Part shown: positions 1-10,125 of the stretch, piece by piece
How positions within the stretch are numbered: the stretch's first letter is position 1
How the letters are laid out: each line of letters starts with the position of its first letter
Assembly (NCBI GenBank): GCA_029204225.1
Contig: CM055100.1
Location: forward strand, 64,984,550 to 65,048,549
From: Diphasiastrum complanatum
Lineage: Eukaryota; Streptophyta; Lycopodiopsida; Lycopodiales; Lycopodiaceae
Direction: 5' to 3'
DNA: 64,000 nucleotides
The notes under the pieces: model-generated
Seen by the model: the letters and a program-made list of their open reading frames with translations, nothing else
Told to the model about the DNA's origin: nothing
The model's database searches: none
Made by a program: the position numbers and the translations under genes

Positions 1-2400
1 TTCCTCACCACCTGTCTCCACTCTGCGGCTACTTTGGCTTTCCCCTCTAAACCTCATAAACACAAACCAGTCCATCCTCGATCATCACTACCTTTCCACC
101 CACCGTGGTATGATGCGGAATGCTGATCCCTTCACCACTCTGTCACACATGCTCGTTTCCACGCTCGCCATCTCCTCCACTCTTCACGACAATTGTACAA
201 TCGCACACTCCGTCGCAAAAAACGTGCCTATGACGACTCCGAAGGAAACCGTCTTGTGAACCTCCTTCACAGCTTCTCCTCTATTGCCTTTTGGCGTGAG
301 TTTATCCCTCGTGCCCCTCCCCCTCTTCTAGACGACTATGCTACCTAGCTTTACACTATACCCACTGATACGCCCATCTCCATCTCTCCTAGACCTTCAG
401 ACTTCACCTTCTTCACCCTTGACTTGGTTCGGGCAGCAATCAAAAAGCTGAAAACCCACCGCACCAGAGACATTGAAGACCTTGAGTATGAGCTACTGAT
501 TCACGCCCCCGATACCCTTGCCCCTACATTATCCACTCTCCTTAACCATGCTGTTGTTGAGGGCTTCCCATCCTCTTGGTGCACCAACATCATACATCCT
601 ATCCATAAAAACGGTGACCCCATGATACTTGGTAATTACCGCACTATTATGATTGGACATGTCCTCGTGAAGGTATATGGCGTCATCCTCCAGTCTGCAG
701 TTAGCTCAGAAGCAGAGTCCAGGAGATTACATGCTTTGGGTCAGGCAGGGTTTCGCGCTTTTTATTCCACTACAGATCACATTTCCACACTCCGCACCAT
801 CATTGAGGAAGCTAGACACAGGAAAGAAAAGGTTTACTGTTGTTTTGTGGACTTTAGGAAAGCCTTTGATTCTGTTCCACGCTCTTTATTTATCCAAAGA
901 CTTCGAGACCTAGGTTTCTCTACAGATATTATTCTAGCCGTCATGGCTCTCTATGAGAGGGTTTTGGGTTGCTTTTGTCATGGTAGTGGCATTTCTGAGC
1001 ATATCTGGAGTACTTTGGGGTTAAGCAGGGATGCTCTCTCTCACCAGTTCTCTTTGGATTATATATTGACGAGCTAGAGCAGGTCATCTCTCAGTGTGGT
1101 GGGGACGGTTGTCAGCTGGGAGATGTTTTGATTGCCATCCTTCTCTATGCGGATGATGTGGTATTAGTCTCTCGTACCAGAGAGGGATTATAGAGACAGT
1201 TGGACTGTTTACACACTTTTTGTACTCAGTGGGGTTTAGGGGTGAACCTCTCGAAGACCAAAGTTATGGTCTTCAATACCTCTCGGGCCTTCATGCAGCG
1301 CCAGGAGCTTACCTTCGATGGACAGTCCCTAGAGGTGGTTTCTTCATACACTTACCTGGGCTTGCTCTTCTCTGGTCCTACCTTCAGTATGAGACAGGCG
1401 GCTACTTCTAGACTTGGGAAGGGCCACTCTTCCCTAGTCCAGCTGGAGAGATTCTGCTTCCGTAAGTCTATTCGAGATGCTCCGAGTAAGTGCAGACTGT
1501 TTGACACCATCGTCACCCCCTCAGCCTTGTATGCCGCAGAGATATGGTATACAGGATTATCATCTTCACACTGGTCCAACATTTCACGCTTACAGACCAC
1601 CATGTTGGCTCGCATGATCCGAGCGAAGCCCTCGGTTCCCCATGAGATCATCCTTGCGGAGTTTGCCACCCCCCCTATTCAGATTGAGGCTGCCTTTCAG
1701 CTTATCACGTACATCCAGCGAGCTCAGGCACTTCCTGATACCGAGCAGAGATATACGCAGATTGCACTCAGGTCCTCTCATCACCTTCAGACTCAGGGAT
1801 ATCGGCTATCATGGTTCTCTCAGGCATCACACTTCCTCATGGAAGCATTTGGTATCACTATCACTGATCTCCCTTTGGGTACACACCAGTACATTAGACG
1901 TTTTTTATACAGAGCATATCTCGACCGTACCTGGCGTCCCCAGCTGGGGGTTAAGCCTGACTACTACCGGACTCACTTTCTAGTGCAGGATGCCCCTGGT
2001 CTTCCAGTTTTAGTTCGCTATTTGTCTTCTGGACTATCACACGGTCTCTGTTTCACTTTGGGACAGTTCAGAGTCTCCTCACATTAGTTGGCTATTGAGA
2101 CAGGCAGATTCCAGGGTACACCACGAGAGGAGAGACTATGCCTGCTGTGTCCCCTACATGAGATAGAGTCCGAGGAGCATTTCATCTTCAGATGCCCCAT
2201 ATATTATGAGATTAGAGGGAGATATCATTGTTTATTCCGTGACATGCCTACTACACTTAGAGCACTGATGGGATATGAGGACTCTCGCTATGTTGCACTT
2301 ATGCTACGAGAGATGGTCTTGCTGCGCCAGGATATGTACCAGACAGCTCACTAGCCACATCCTAGCTCTCAGGCTCAGATTACGTCTTTCTTAGACGGAC
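1..2400 (+). pseudogene. LINE ORF2 (reverse transcriptase), broken
   Basis: Frame 1 (1-about 1000) carries the linker with PPWYDAEC and then RT motifs including DFRKAFDSVPR. The reading moves to frame 3 around 960-1015, where GVKQGCSLSPVLF and the catalytic YADDVVL (YADD at 1146-1157) follow. Frame 3 continues through a thumb-like region to a C-terminal knuckle, CLLC..HF..RC, near 2138-2195. In-frame stops lie at 124-126 (TGA), 346-348, 1191-1193, 2085-2087 and 2352-2354 (all TAG). The second copy at 3460 has CAG where this copy has the 2085 stop. With one frameshift and five stops it cannot make protein. The endonuclease domain lies before the window. Confidence 0.85.
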
Positions 2401-2815
2401 TCGGTCCGACGATGATGACGACGACATACCACCTCACCGATGTCAGAGACAGTGTATCACTCATAGTCATGTAGCAGTTCACACTTCTCGCCTTGTTACG
2501 AGAGTACACAATTTTCACCCTCCTAGACGACGTCAGCGACGGCCTCCTGATACAGCTCGTATTACGTCTTTTTTCAGCAGCAGCAGTATCTGATACTACT
2601 CTACTCTACTCATGGCAGCTATTCTTGCTCCCACTTATGGACAGTTGGCAGTTTGTAGTTTACAGTTACATTACTCATTTTTCTGTTATGCATAGTTTTT
2701 TCTTGGAGACGTTTATATACGCTCCCATGGTTTTCACATACTTGACATGTACTCCTTTTTGGTCTTATATGCCTTTTGGCTTGGAAAAGACATTAATAAA
2801 GCTTTCTTTCTTTCT

Positions 2816-2851
<36 letters not shown>
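1..2851 (+). mobile_element. LINE (non-LTR retrotransposon) copy 1, 5'-truncated by the window edge
   Basis: A plus-strand non-LTR element runs from the window edge to a CT microsatellite. It contains the endonuclease-RT linker, a reverse transcriptase and a C-terminal CCHC knuckle, then a short 3' UTR with an AATAAA signal at 2795-2800. No RNase H domain is visible. The last unique bases read AATAAAGCTTTCTTTCTTTC and pass directly into (CT)n at about 2819-2851, with no poly(A) tail. The same ending recurs at 4141, so the CT tail is probably part of the element's 3' structure. The clade was not assigned. Confidence 0.85.
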
Positions 2852-2854
<3 letters not shown>

Positions 2855-3068
2855 GCATTTGGACAACAGAAATCCATCGTAGCTGGACTAGAGGAAAGTG
2901 CCTCCATCGCACTTGGACAGACCTTTGCTTCTAAGAAAGGTGCCTCTATTACAGCTGTATCAAACCCACGCTCTCCACCCTACTCTGCTGATTCCTCAGT
3001 AAGTCAATCCAATATAGATTCTTAGCTCACATCAAGACGACAATGCTGAAGGACAACAGACAACACAA

Positions 3069-3405
3069 GGCAGTTCCACCCCATTTCCGGCAACTTTTTT
3101 CGCTCATCTGTCTCACGATTACACTCTTTCCCAACCTATGTAAGGATTCTTTGTCTATGAACTAGGCTGGCTGAAATGGGAACTGGGGGAACTTCAACAA
3201 CGGGTAAGCTATTTGGAAGCAGAAAACGGCAAGATCAAAGCGAAAATGGGGGACCTGCAGGCTGAAAATTTGGGATTGAAGACGGAGCTCATAGAGGTGA
3301 ATGATAAACTGAAAAAAGAAATGGACGCATTGACGCATGAGCTTAGAGCCCAACCTATTCTTGCCACACCGGAATCCTCAAACCCTCTTACCGCATTATT
3401 TGGAC
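3069..3405 (+). pseudogene. LINE ORF1-like coiled-coil fragment
   Basis: One frame reads from a proline/serine-rich stretch, over one TAA stop near 3138, into a strong coiled coil (ELGELQQRVSYLEAENGKIK and onward) about 60 residues long with leucines at heptad spacing. LINE ORF1 proteins often carry such an oligomerising coil, so this is probably the ORF1 region, but no RNA-binding domain or knuckle is visible. A similar layout (proline-rich, tyrosine motif, then LQQEMGQLQATIHSMNAE) occurs at 4408-4600. The frame is cut at the internal deletion junction near 3405. Confidence 0.45.
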
Positions 3406-3925
3406 TCGAGACTATCACATTGCCTCAGATTTACATTGGGACAGCTCCGTGTATCATCACATCAGTTGGCTATTGAGACTGGTAGATTCCAGGGTACCCC
3501 GAGAGAGGAGCGGATTTGCCAGTTATGCTCTTTAGAGGAGGTAGAGTCAGAGGAGCACTTTATCTCTAGGTGCCCGAATAGCTTATGAGGATTCCCGATG
3601 CGTGGCACTCATGATACGAGAGATGTTTATACTACGACAGGATTTGTATCAGACAGCCCAACCGAGTCAGGTTTCTCAGCCTCAGATCACTTCTTTCTTC
3701 TCCAGGAGGAGAGGACGTTTTGATGACGGTGACGATGATGATGATGACCTACTTGCCCACAGAGACCAGAGACAGCGTCCCACACATACCCATGTTGCAG
3801 CACGAGCTACTCGACCTATCACGAGGAGACCTCTTCATCCTCTCAGACGTCTGAGACCACCAGTGGCCCTTCATGCCACAGGCCGTATTACATCCTTCTA
3901 TATCATCAGCACCAGTAGGACATGA
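3405..3925 (+). pseudogene. LINE ORF2 C-terminal fragment with CCHC knuckle
   Basis: The frame SHQLAIETGRFQGTPREERI followed by CQLC..VESEEHF.SRC matches copy 1 over the terminal knuckle. A deletion near 3580 removes about 24 codons that copy 1 retains and shifts the frame. The rest (3602-3925) reads ALMIREMFILRQDLYQTAQ and a basic tail with a run of aspartates. That tail is longer than in copy 1, where a TAG at 2352 stops it, so this copy shows the original C-terminus. Confidence 0.7.
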
Positions 3926-4158
3926 CTAGATGATAGCGTCATATCTCACTCATGATTGTTAGCAGTATACATGCTCCCACATGTTTCTAATAGTATCACA
4001 TCTATTTCAGTTCATAGCTTTAGCTCTAGATTGCTACTTTTGTTACTGTTTTGGAGACGTTTCATACGCTCCTATGGTTACCACATACTTGACATGTACA
4101 TTTACTAGTCTTATATGCCTTTTGGCATGGAAAAGACATTAATAAAGCTTTCTTTCTT

Positions 4159-4206
<48 letters not shown>

Positions 4207-4216
4207 TCTCTCTCTC

Positions 4217-4680
4217 CTGCCTCCATGCCTCCTAGAAGGAGATCCCCCCCTTCGTGGCGCTGCCACGCAGGCAGCAGCTCTGCCGGAGCTGGCAGTGTTG
4301 CTGCCCGCTGAGGTAGCGCCCCCCCTCTCTGTGCAGCCCCCCCCCCCCCCCCCCCCCCGGTCTCCTCACCACTCACCTCTCTTTTTGCTCCCTCTCCTTC
4401 ACCTACCGTGACTCCTCTTCTGCCACTTTCGGAACTATATACCCCTACCAGATCATTTGAACAATATATCCTATTCTACATTGAACAGATCAAGCAAGAA
4501 TCCACCTCTCTGCAGCAAGAAATGGGACAACTCCAGGCAACTATTCACTCTATGAATGCTGAAAGGGAAGCCCTGCCCCCCTGTATTACTTTCTTGGCTG
4601 ACATCTTGACAACGCCTCTTAACAAAGGAGAATTTGAGTTTTTTTTTATCTATGATGAATGTTTGTGAAAATAAACCTAT
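4217..4680 (+). mobile_element. Probable 5' fragment of a third LINE copy
   Basis: After the CT tail of copy 2 comes a GC-rich segment with a run of about 22 C (4337-4358). An open frame from 4408 follows with a proline-rich start, FEQYILFYIEQIKQESTSLQ and a short coiled coil. The order resembles the ORF1-like fragment at 3069-3405, so this is tentatively the 5' end of another LINE in the same head-to-tail array. No RT follows; the sequence passes into the ABCF gene region. Confidence 0.4.
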
Positions 4681-5095
4681 CAATAAGAGGGGATATCAGA
4701 AAGTTTAGTTTAGGAAAGTGGAGATTGTAACGGCAGATTTGGGGTCTTCTCTCTGTCACACTTGTCACACTGTTCTCCTCTAAGAACTCAATTGAATGTG
4801 AATGATGATTCCTTGCAAAAGATGATAAGATTCTGATGGCACTCATCTCAGTTTCTATCCCTTTGAGAATTTCCTGGCAATCTAAGGTTTTGAATAATAT
4901 TGTTTTGTAGGATCCATGCTGGGGTCAATAGTCAGGTAGATTATTGATTGGTTGTGACTACAAAACACATATTGTCGTATATAGACTTCAAAACGTATGA
5001 TAGGCAACGAATTTGTATGTTCTCAGCAGATAGTTGATAATAGGACATGCTTTAGAGATATTCACGGTTTGCATGCTTTGGAATGTCTGTGTCAG
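4681..5095. other. Non-coding stretch before the first ABCF exon
   Basis: AT-rich DNA with no recognisable coding exon or repeat. It ends at the splice acceptor GTGTCAG (5095) of the first visible ABCF exon, so it is intronic if the gene's 5' half lies upstream of the LINE array. Confidence 0.4.
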
Positions 5096-5671
5096 TGATG
5101 CATCCTTCAGCTATCCAGGAGGTCCTACCCTTTTCAGGAATTTAAACTTTGGTATTGATCTTGATAGTCGTCTTTCAAGTAAGTTATTGCATCTGCTCCA
5201 GCATCCTTTCTGTTTTTGAATTTGTGAGAAGTTTCAAAATTGGTTTGTTGTTTTTCATCAACCATCATATTTCAAGATATTTGAAAACAGGTTTTTTGTT
5301 TTATTTCAGGTCTTTCTTTCTATTTTTATACTTGTGAACTACTGTTTATTATCCAGTATCAGTAAGATGGGATGTTTTGGGTGGTGTTCAGCAATTTGGG
5401 ATGGATATTTATGTTCAAAACAGTTCATTTTTCTTCTGAGTAAGCATGCTGAGATTTGTTATTCAATGCAGTGGTTGGTCCGAATGGTATTGGAAAGTCA
5501 ACTCTTTTGAAATTGATATCTGGAGAATTAGAGCCAACTTCAGGCTCGGTTTTTCGCTCAGCAAAGGTAAATATATGAACTTCTGCTTTTTCTGAAAAGA
5601 TTTTACTTTGGAGCATAATAACTGTAAGGTGGCTAGATTATAGTGTTTCCACAGTTCATTGCAAAAAAATG

Positions 5672-5731
<60 letters not shown>

Positions 5732-8700
5732 GGTTGGACATTGTCTATTGATCAGAGATTCGTCGCTTTCTATGGTGGTCATTAACCCTTAAATATCATT
5801 TGGGAATTGTCATGCACTGCTACTGCTCTCTCAAGGATTTATTTTTCTCCATTAAATTTGTTGAAACTGCATGCACTGCAGATTAAACCTCTAGACTTAC
5901 ATGAAGAAGCCCTAGATCCTCAGCTGCAAAAATGTATTTGTTTGAAGGAATCTCCTCACATAGTTTTGACCTTTGAGACGGGTTGGTTCTTGAAAGAGGC
6001 TTTATTATCTTTTAACTAAGTTGGCAAGTGCAGTGCGATCTCCCTCATTGTCTTATCTAGAATAAAGGTGGAATTATTTTCTAGTAGGTATTGGGTATAC
6101 AAGCATGCATCAGTCAATGGAGGTTTGACTCTTCTGTGGCAAGGGGCAAAGAGGCAGATTAGAACCCTGATCATAGTTGCCCGTTCCAGAACGGAACATG
6201 TTCTAAAACGGAACGGGGCCAAAAAGAAATTTAAAAAAATTCGTAAATATTTAACAAAGGAAAAAAAAACGTATTTAATATTTTTTTTAATACTTAGTAC
6301 CATGTTCCAACCCAGTACGTTCCGGAACGTACTGTACGGAACATACAGTACGTTCCAAAGGATTTGGGTCGGAACGGGTTCCGAAGACTCTGATCTACTC
6401 TTAGACATTTGAGAGGTTCTAGGACTCCTTGAACTCCAGCGGGCAATCATTGAGGTTTTTGGCAGAGTTTCTTTATGCTGATTTGAAGATATAAGATGGC
6501 TCATCTTTAAGACATAATCTATCAAAATTTTCAACAAATGCTTAATGAGTTTTTTAATTTTTGCTGGCCCTGCTGTAAAGAATCGAGAATAAAGTGCCAT
6601 ATCACAGTAATTATTAACATTGTTTACTTCGATTTTTTAATTTCAACTTGCAGACAGAGTTCCCCTAAGCATTGTGGAATGCTTATTCTTGAACGTGGAT
6701 GCTCTAGAATTTGGAACTCTGTTGAAGTGAATTTTTGCTACAAAAAAATTGGAGGGTTACTTGGTACTGCGTCAGTGCAAATAATTACCAACATTTGATA
6801 TTTAGTGAGGGTGGTACATGACATCTTTTGGTTTGCTTGCAACAGTTTTGCTATTTTCAGCAATTGTGTTTTCTAGATCATAACTCTTAGCAAGTTGAAC
6901 TACTGGTTTTGTAGATTCGAATGGCTGTGTTCAGTCAACATCATGTGGATGGTCTTGATCTTTCATCGACTCCACTTCTTTATATGATGCGATGCTTTCC
7001 TGTGAGTTCTCACCCCTTTAATCTGCTATTCGGTGTCTTTATGCATCTAACGGTTTCTGTTTGCCAATCTCTCTGTTTCTAGCCATTTCATGCAAGGTAG
7101 ATATTTTTTGTATAGTTGGGGATGTTTGTATACCTTCCTGAACAACTCTTAGAAACCACCAATGTATGGTCTTATGCATAGTGCCCTAGGGATGGTTCCA
7201 AACCATCTCTAGGGCACCTAAGGAACAGCTCCTAATCGTTCCTTAGAAACCGTTTTCAACATGTCGCAGCCATCTTCTGGATCAAAAGAGTAGCAGGACC
7301 TGTTTTCATAAATTATTAGCATTCAGGAACTGAGCAAAGATTGCTTCCCCATGGCTCGATGCCATAAAGTTGCAGCAGAACCTTGGGTGGCTGTCAACAG
7401 AACTTTGTCTCAGATCCTCAACACGTTTCTGATACATCTGATTACTCCAAGATCAGACACCCAAGCATCATGAGCATGTGATCATCAGTCGTGACCTCCA
7501 CACTTATACGACTACAACAAGCATTTGCATTCCGTTTTATTATTGCCTGGGAACAGGAAGAACAGACTTGGTGTTCATTGTCCTGAATGGAACGCGTGTT
7601 TCTAAGGAATGTTTCCATACGTCCCTGAGGACAAACCTTAGGAACGAGTATCTATGGTTTTATGTACAGTTAAGTTCTGTAGCTCAACTGAAAAATCACT
7701 TGAAGCTAAGTGCTTCTCATGCTTTTGAAATATGTGGAAAAGTACTGGAATGCATAGGATATGGATTCTGTAAAGTTCTGTATAAGTTTGTAAGTGGTAG
7801 TTCATTCAAGTATCTTTTACACAAAGGAAACAACAAGCCTGTCATTCTTGAGCGTTGTATGATGACCCCACATTTGCTAATGTTCTTTATACTAGTTCAA
7901 GTATGTACCAGTTTTGGTTTCCATGTAAAAGTAACTAAGCTGATAGACTTATGCCACCTAGTCTTTGGCAAATATATGGTGGAAATTTAAATGACTCACT
8001 TTGTGTACACAAGATGTAAGTGCTTGCTGGATGGCAAGATTGTTTGCCTGTCACCTGTTAATTTCAAGATTGGTGATTTTGGACAGTGAGCTATCTAATG
8101 AAGACACTATCATCTGAATGTAGGAAAGTGTTTAAGCACTGTTTAATTCTAGCATCAATGGTGTGTCCTTTAAAGGTCACTACTTGCATAGAAAAAAAAT
8201 CAATTGCATCTCCAAGTAGAAGTTGCTTCTTTGATAGTGTGCTAATTTGACGTTTTTGGTAACAAAGCAACTTATGGAGAGAACTTTTAACACAGGGAAT
8301 TCCAGAACAAAAGTTAAGGTCTCACTTGGGATCTTTTGGACTCTCCGGAAATCTTGCCCTTCAAGCCATGTATACTCTATCAGGTGTGAACCTGTAGGCA
8401 AATGTTTTGGGCACTTCTGCCATTATAAGAGTACTCGGAAATACACTTAGGTATGCTTTATACTCATCTTTCTTGCTGACTTGCCGCGCAGAAGCATATA
8501 TTTACATTATCAAACTGATCTTGCAGGAGGCCAGAAAAGTCGTGTCGCTTTTGCAAAAATCACTTTCAACAAACCTCATATTCTTTTATTGGACGAGCCT
8601 TCAAACCATCTTGTAAACTGCTGCTTTGCATTTTCCATCACGTTTCTTAGTTTTTGCATATTTTTATTCTCCTAGAATTAGACTCTCATGTCAATGTTAT

Positions 8701-9777
8701 TTCAACTTCTTAAAGCAGCTGTAGGTTTAGACGTTTAGACTATAAAACAAGATAATAATACCTTTGTGATGATGTTATTATGTACTCTTTCAGTTTTTTT
8801 CATGTGGTAAGGCAACAGCATACAAGTTCTCTGTTTTGAGTTCTTTTTTCCTAAGTACTTTTGCTTACAATGTGTCCATCCACTTAAAATGTGGCACTGC
8901 TCATGTTGTACTCACTGTTGTTTTCGCCGAAAAAGTGGCATTGGCTGTCTTTCATCAACTCTTTACAGAGTTCTGAGTCTCCCTACTATTGACTTATAAC
9001 TGACGAGAATGTACTCAGGATAGTCCAAAAGTTAGACAGAAAGGTAATTCAGGTCAGACCAACGTAGTTGCTAGTGCAGTATGAATCAACATCACTTGGA
9101 CGAGAACAGCAACGATCAGGTTGCTTAGTAACAGTGGATATCATTTAATAAAACATGAAATCAATCTTATGGCATCCAATGTAAACATTTAGTTGGGTTT
9201 TCTTCTAATTTCATGTAATATGTCAGATGATACTTCCAAGTCTATCGGATGAAACCAATTATTGGATTAACTTTGATCATCGAAGGGCAATGCATGACAT
9301 AGTCAAGTTGCCTGAGGGGTACACTTCTTCTCATCTATAGCTGCCATAGAGGAGTTATTAGCATGTGCGCTGAAAGATTTGCTTATAGCTTAAAATCAAC
9401 AGTTCCGTACTCATTCCTTGGATTTGGAGGAAATCAATTCAATCATGGAGTGCCTAATAAAAAAAAGGGAAACTTCAAAAAATTGTGTAAAATTTTAGAA
9501 AATTAAATTGAAGTGTCGCCTAAAGTTTGCATAATTTTAAGAGGCTAAAATTTCAAAGTGCTCATTGTTAGGGATCGCACCATCACCACCAAGCATCTGA
9601 GAAGACAAGTAGCTGCATGTTCTTAAAGTTTCCCGTCCCAGTGTCTAAAACTTGAAAACTGTAAATCTGAGTCTTACATCTGCTCATTTCTGAGGTTATT
9701 TATTTATGTGGCAAATGTTGAACCTGAGGTGTGATAATCTTTATTTCTGTCCTCAAGTAAAGCCCTTCTGTTTAAAA

Positions 9778-9808
<31 letters not shown>

Positions 9809-10125
9809 TCTCTCTCACCCTATGTCAACCTGTGGTACCAGGATCTTGATGCTGTTGAAGCACTCATACAAGGACTGGCTCTTTTCCAAGGAGGTGTTCT
9901 TATGGTACACTCATAGCCCATCGCGTTTGAGGTTCAAATTGTGGAAGCTAGATATCTTCGTTGCATGCATTATTTACTTGCATTGAGTAACATCTTCTTG
10001 TCTTGCAGGTTAGTCACGACGAACATTTAATATCTGGAAGCGTAGATGAGCTCTGGGCAGTCTCTGACGGCAGAGTGACACCTTTTCATGGAACCTTTCA
10101 GGATTACAAAAAGACACTTAAGTAA
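5096..10125 (+). CDS. ABC-F family ATPase (GCN20/ABCF3-like), C-terminal half in seven exons
   Basis: ABC-F proteins are soluble twin-ATPase proteins without membrane domains that act with ribosomes or GCN-type kinase signalling. Seven exons join in frame to 205 codons plus stop: 5096-5178, 5472-5566, 6915-7001, 8296-8383, 8527-8612, 9842-9904 and 10009-10125. All internal junctions are GT..AG. The protein carries [20 protein letters not shown], Walker [11 protein letters not shown]-loop region [13 protein letters not shown], the signature [16 protein letters not shown] split between exons 4 and 5, Walker [20 protein letters not shown] and H-loop SHDEHL, and ends in DYKKTLK. This is ATP-binding cassette 2 of a plant ABCF3-type protein. 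The first base completes a codon begun in an upstream exon not in the window. The N-terminal half lies upstream of position 1 or was lost to the LINE array. No inactivating change is seen in these exons. Confidence 0.9.
5673..5728 (+). repeat. (CT)28 microsatellite in ABCF intron, followed by GCAG
   Basis: A pure CT tract in the second visible intron is followed at once by GCAG (5729-5732). This is the layout of a strong 3' splice acceptor, although the real next exon starts at 6915. Confidence 0.9.
6178..6402. repeat. Intronic foldback element rich in GTTCC/GGAAC
   Basis: Both ends carry repeated GTTCC..GGAAC words (GTTCCAGAACGGAAC near 6183; GGAACGGGTTCCGAAG near 6372) around an A/T-rich core. 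Within it, 6313-6334 is a perfect 22-bp palindrome centred on TTCCGGAA, followed by further inverted copies of AGTACGTTCC. It looks like a small non-autonomous DNA transposon or foldback in an ABCF intron. No transposase and no clear target duplication were seen. Confidence 0.55.
7181..7246. repeat. Two adjacent hairpins in ABCF intron
   Basis: GTGCCCTAGGGATGGTT (7181-7197) is the reverse complement of 7201-7217 with one mismatch and a 3-base loop. It is followed by CTAAGGAAC (7218-7226) and its perfect complement GTTCCTTAG (7238-7246). This is probably part of an old foldback element inside the long intron 7002-8295, which otherwise holds nothing I recognise. Confidence 0.6.
9779..9816 (+). 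repeat. CT microsatellite just upstream of an ABCF splice acceptor
   Basis: A (CT)n tract with one GT interruption lies about 25 bases before the acceptor at 9841, so the microsatellite probably serves as or extends the polypyrimidine tract of exon 9842-9904. The remainder of intron 8613-9841 shows nothing recognisable. Confidence 0.85.

Larger units (their letters stand above)
2852..4216 (+). mobile_element. LINE copy 2, internally deleted, ending in a CT tail
   Basis: A second member of the family sits head-to-tail behind copy 1. Its left part (about 3069-3405) encodes a coiled-coil protein fragment. At about 3405 it jumps straight to the ORF2 C-terminus, so endonuclease and RT are missing. 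The 3' UTR (from about 4050) matches copy 1 closely, including AATAAA at 4141-4146 and TTTC repeats leading into CT repeats (about 4163-4216, with one GT interruption). The stretch 2852-3068 follows the CT tail of copy 1, has a short open frame and resembles nothing I recognise; it may be this copy's 5' UTR. Confidence 0.7.

Noticed and set aside
7478-7990. A 170-codon open frame in the ABCF intron
   Set aside because: No recognisable domain and ordinary intron composition; it lies between two exons of one gene.
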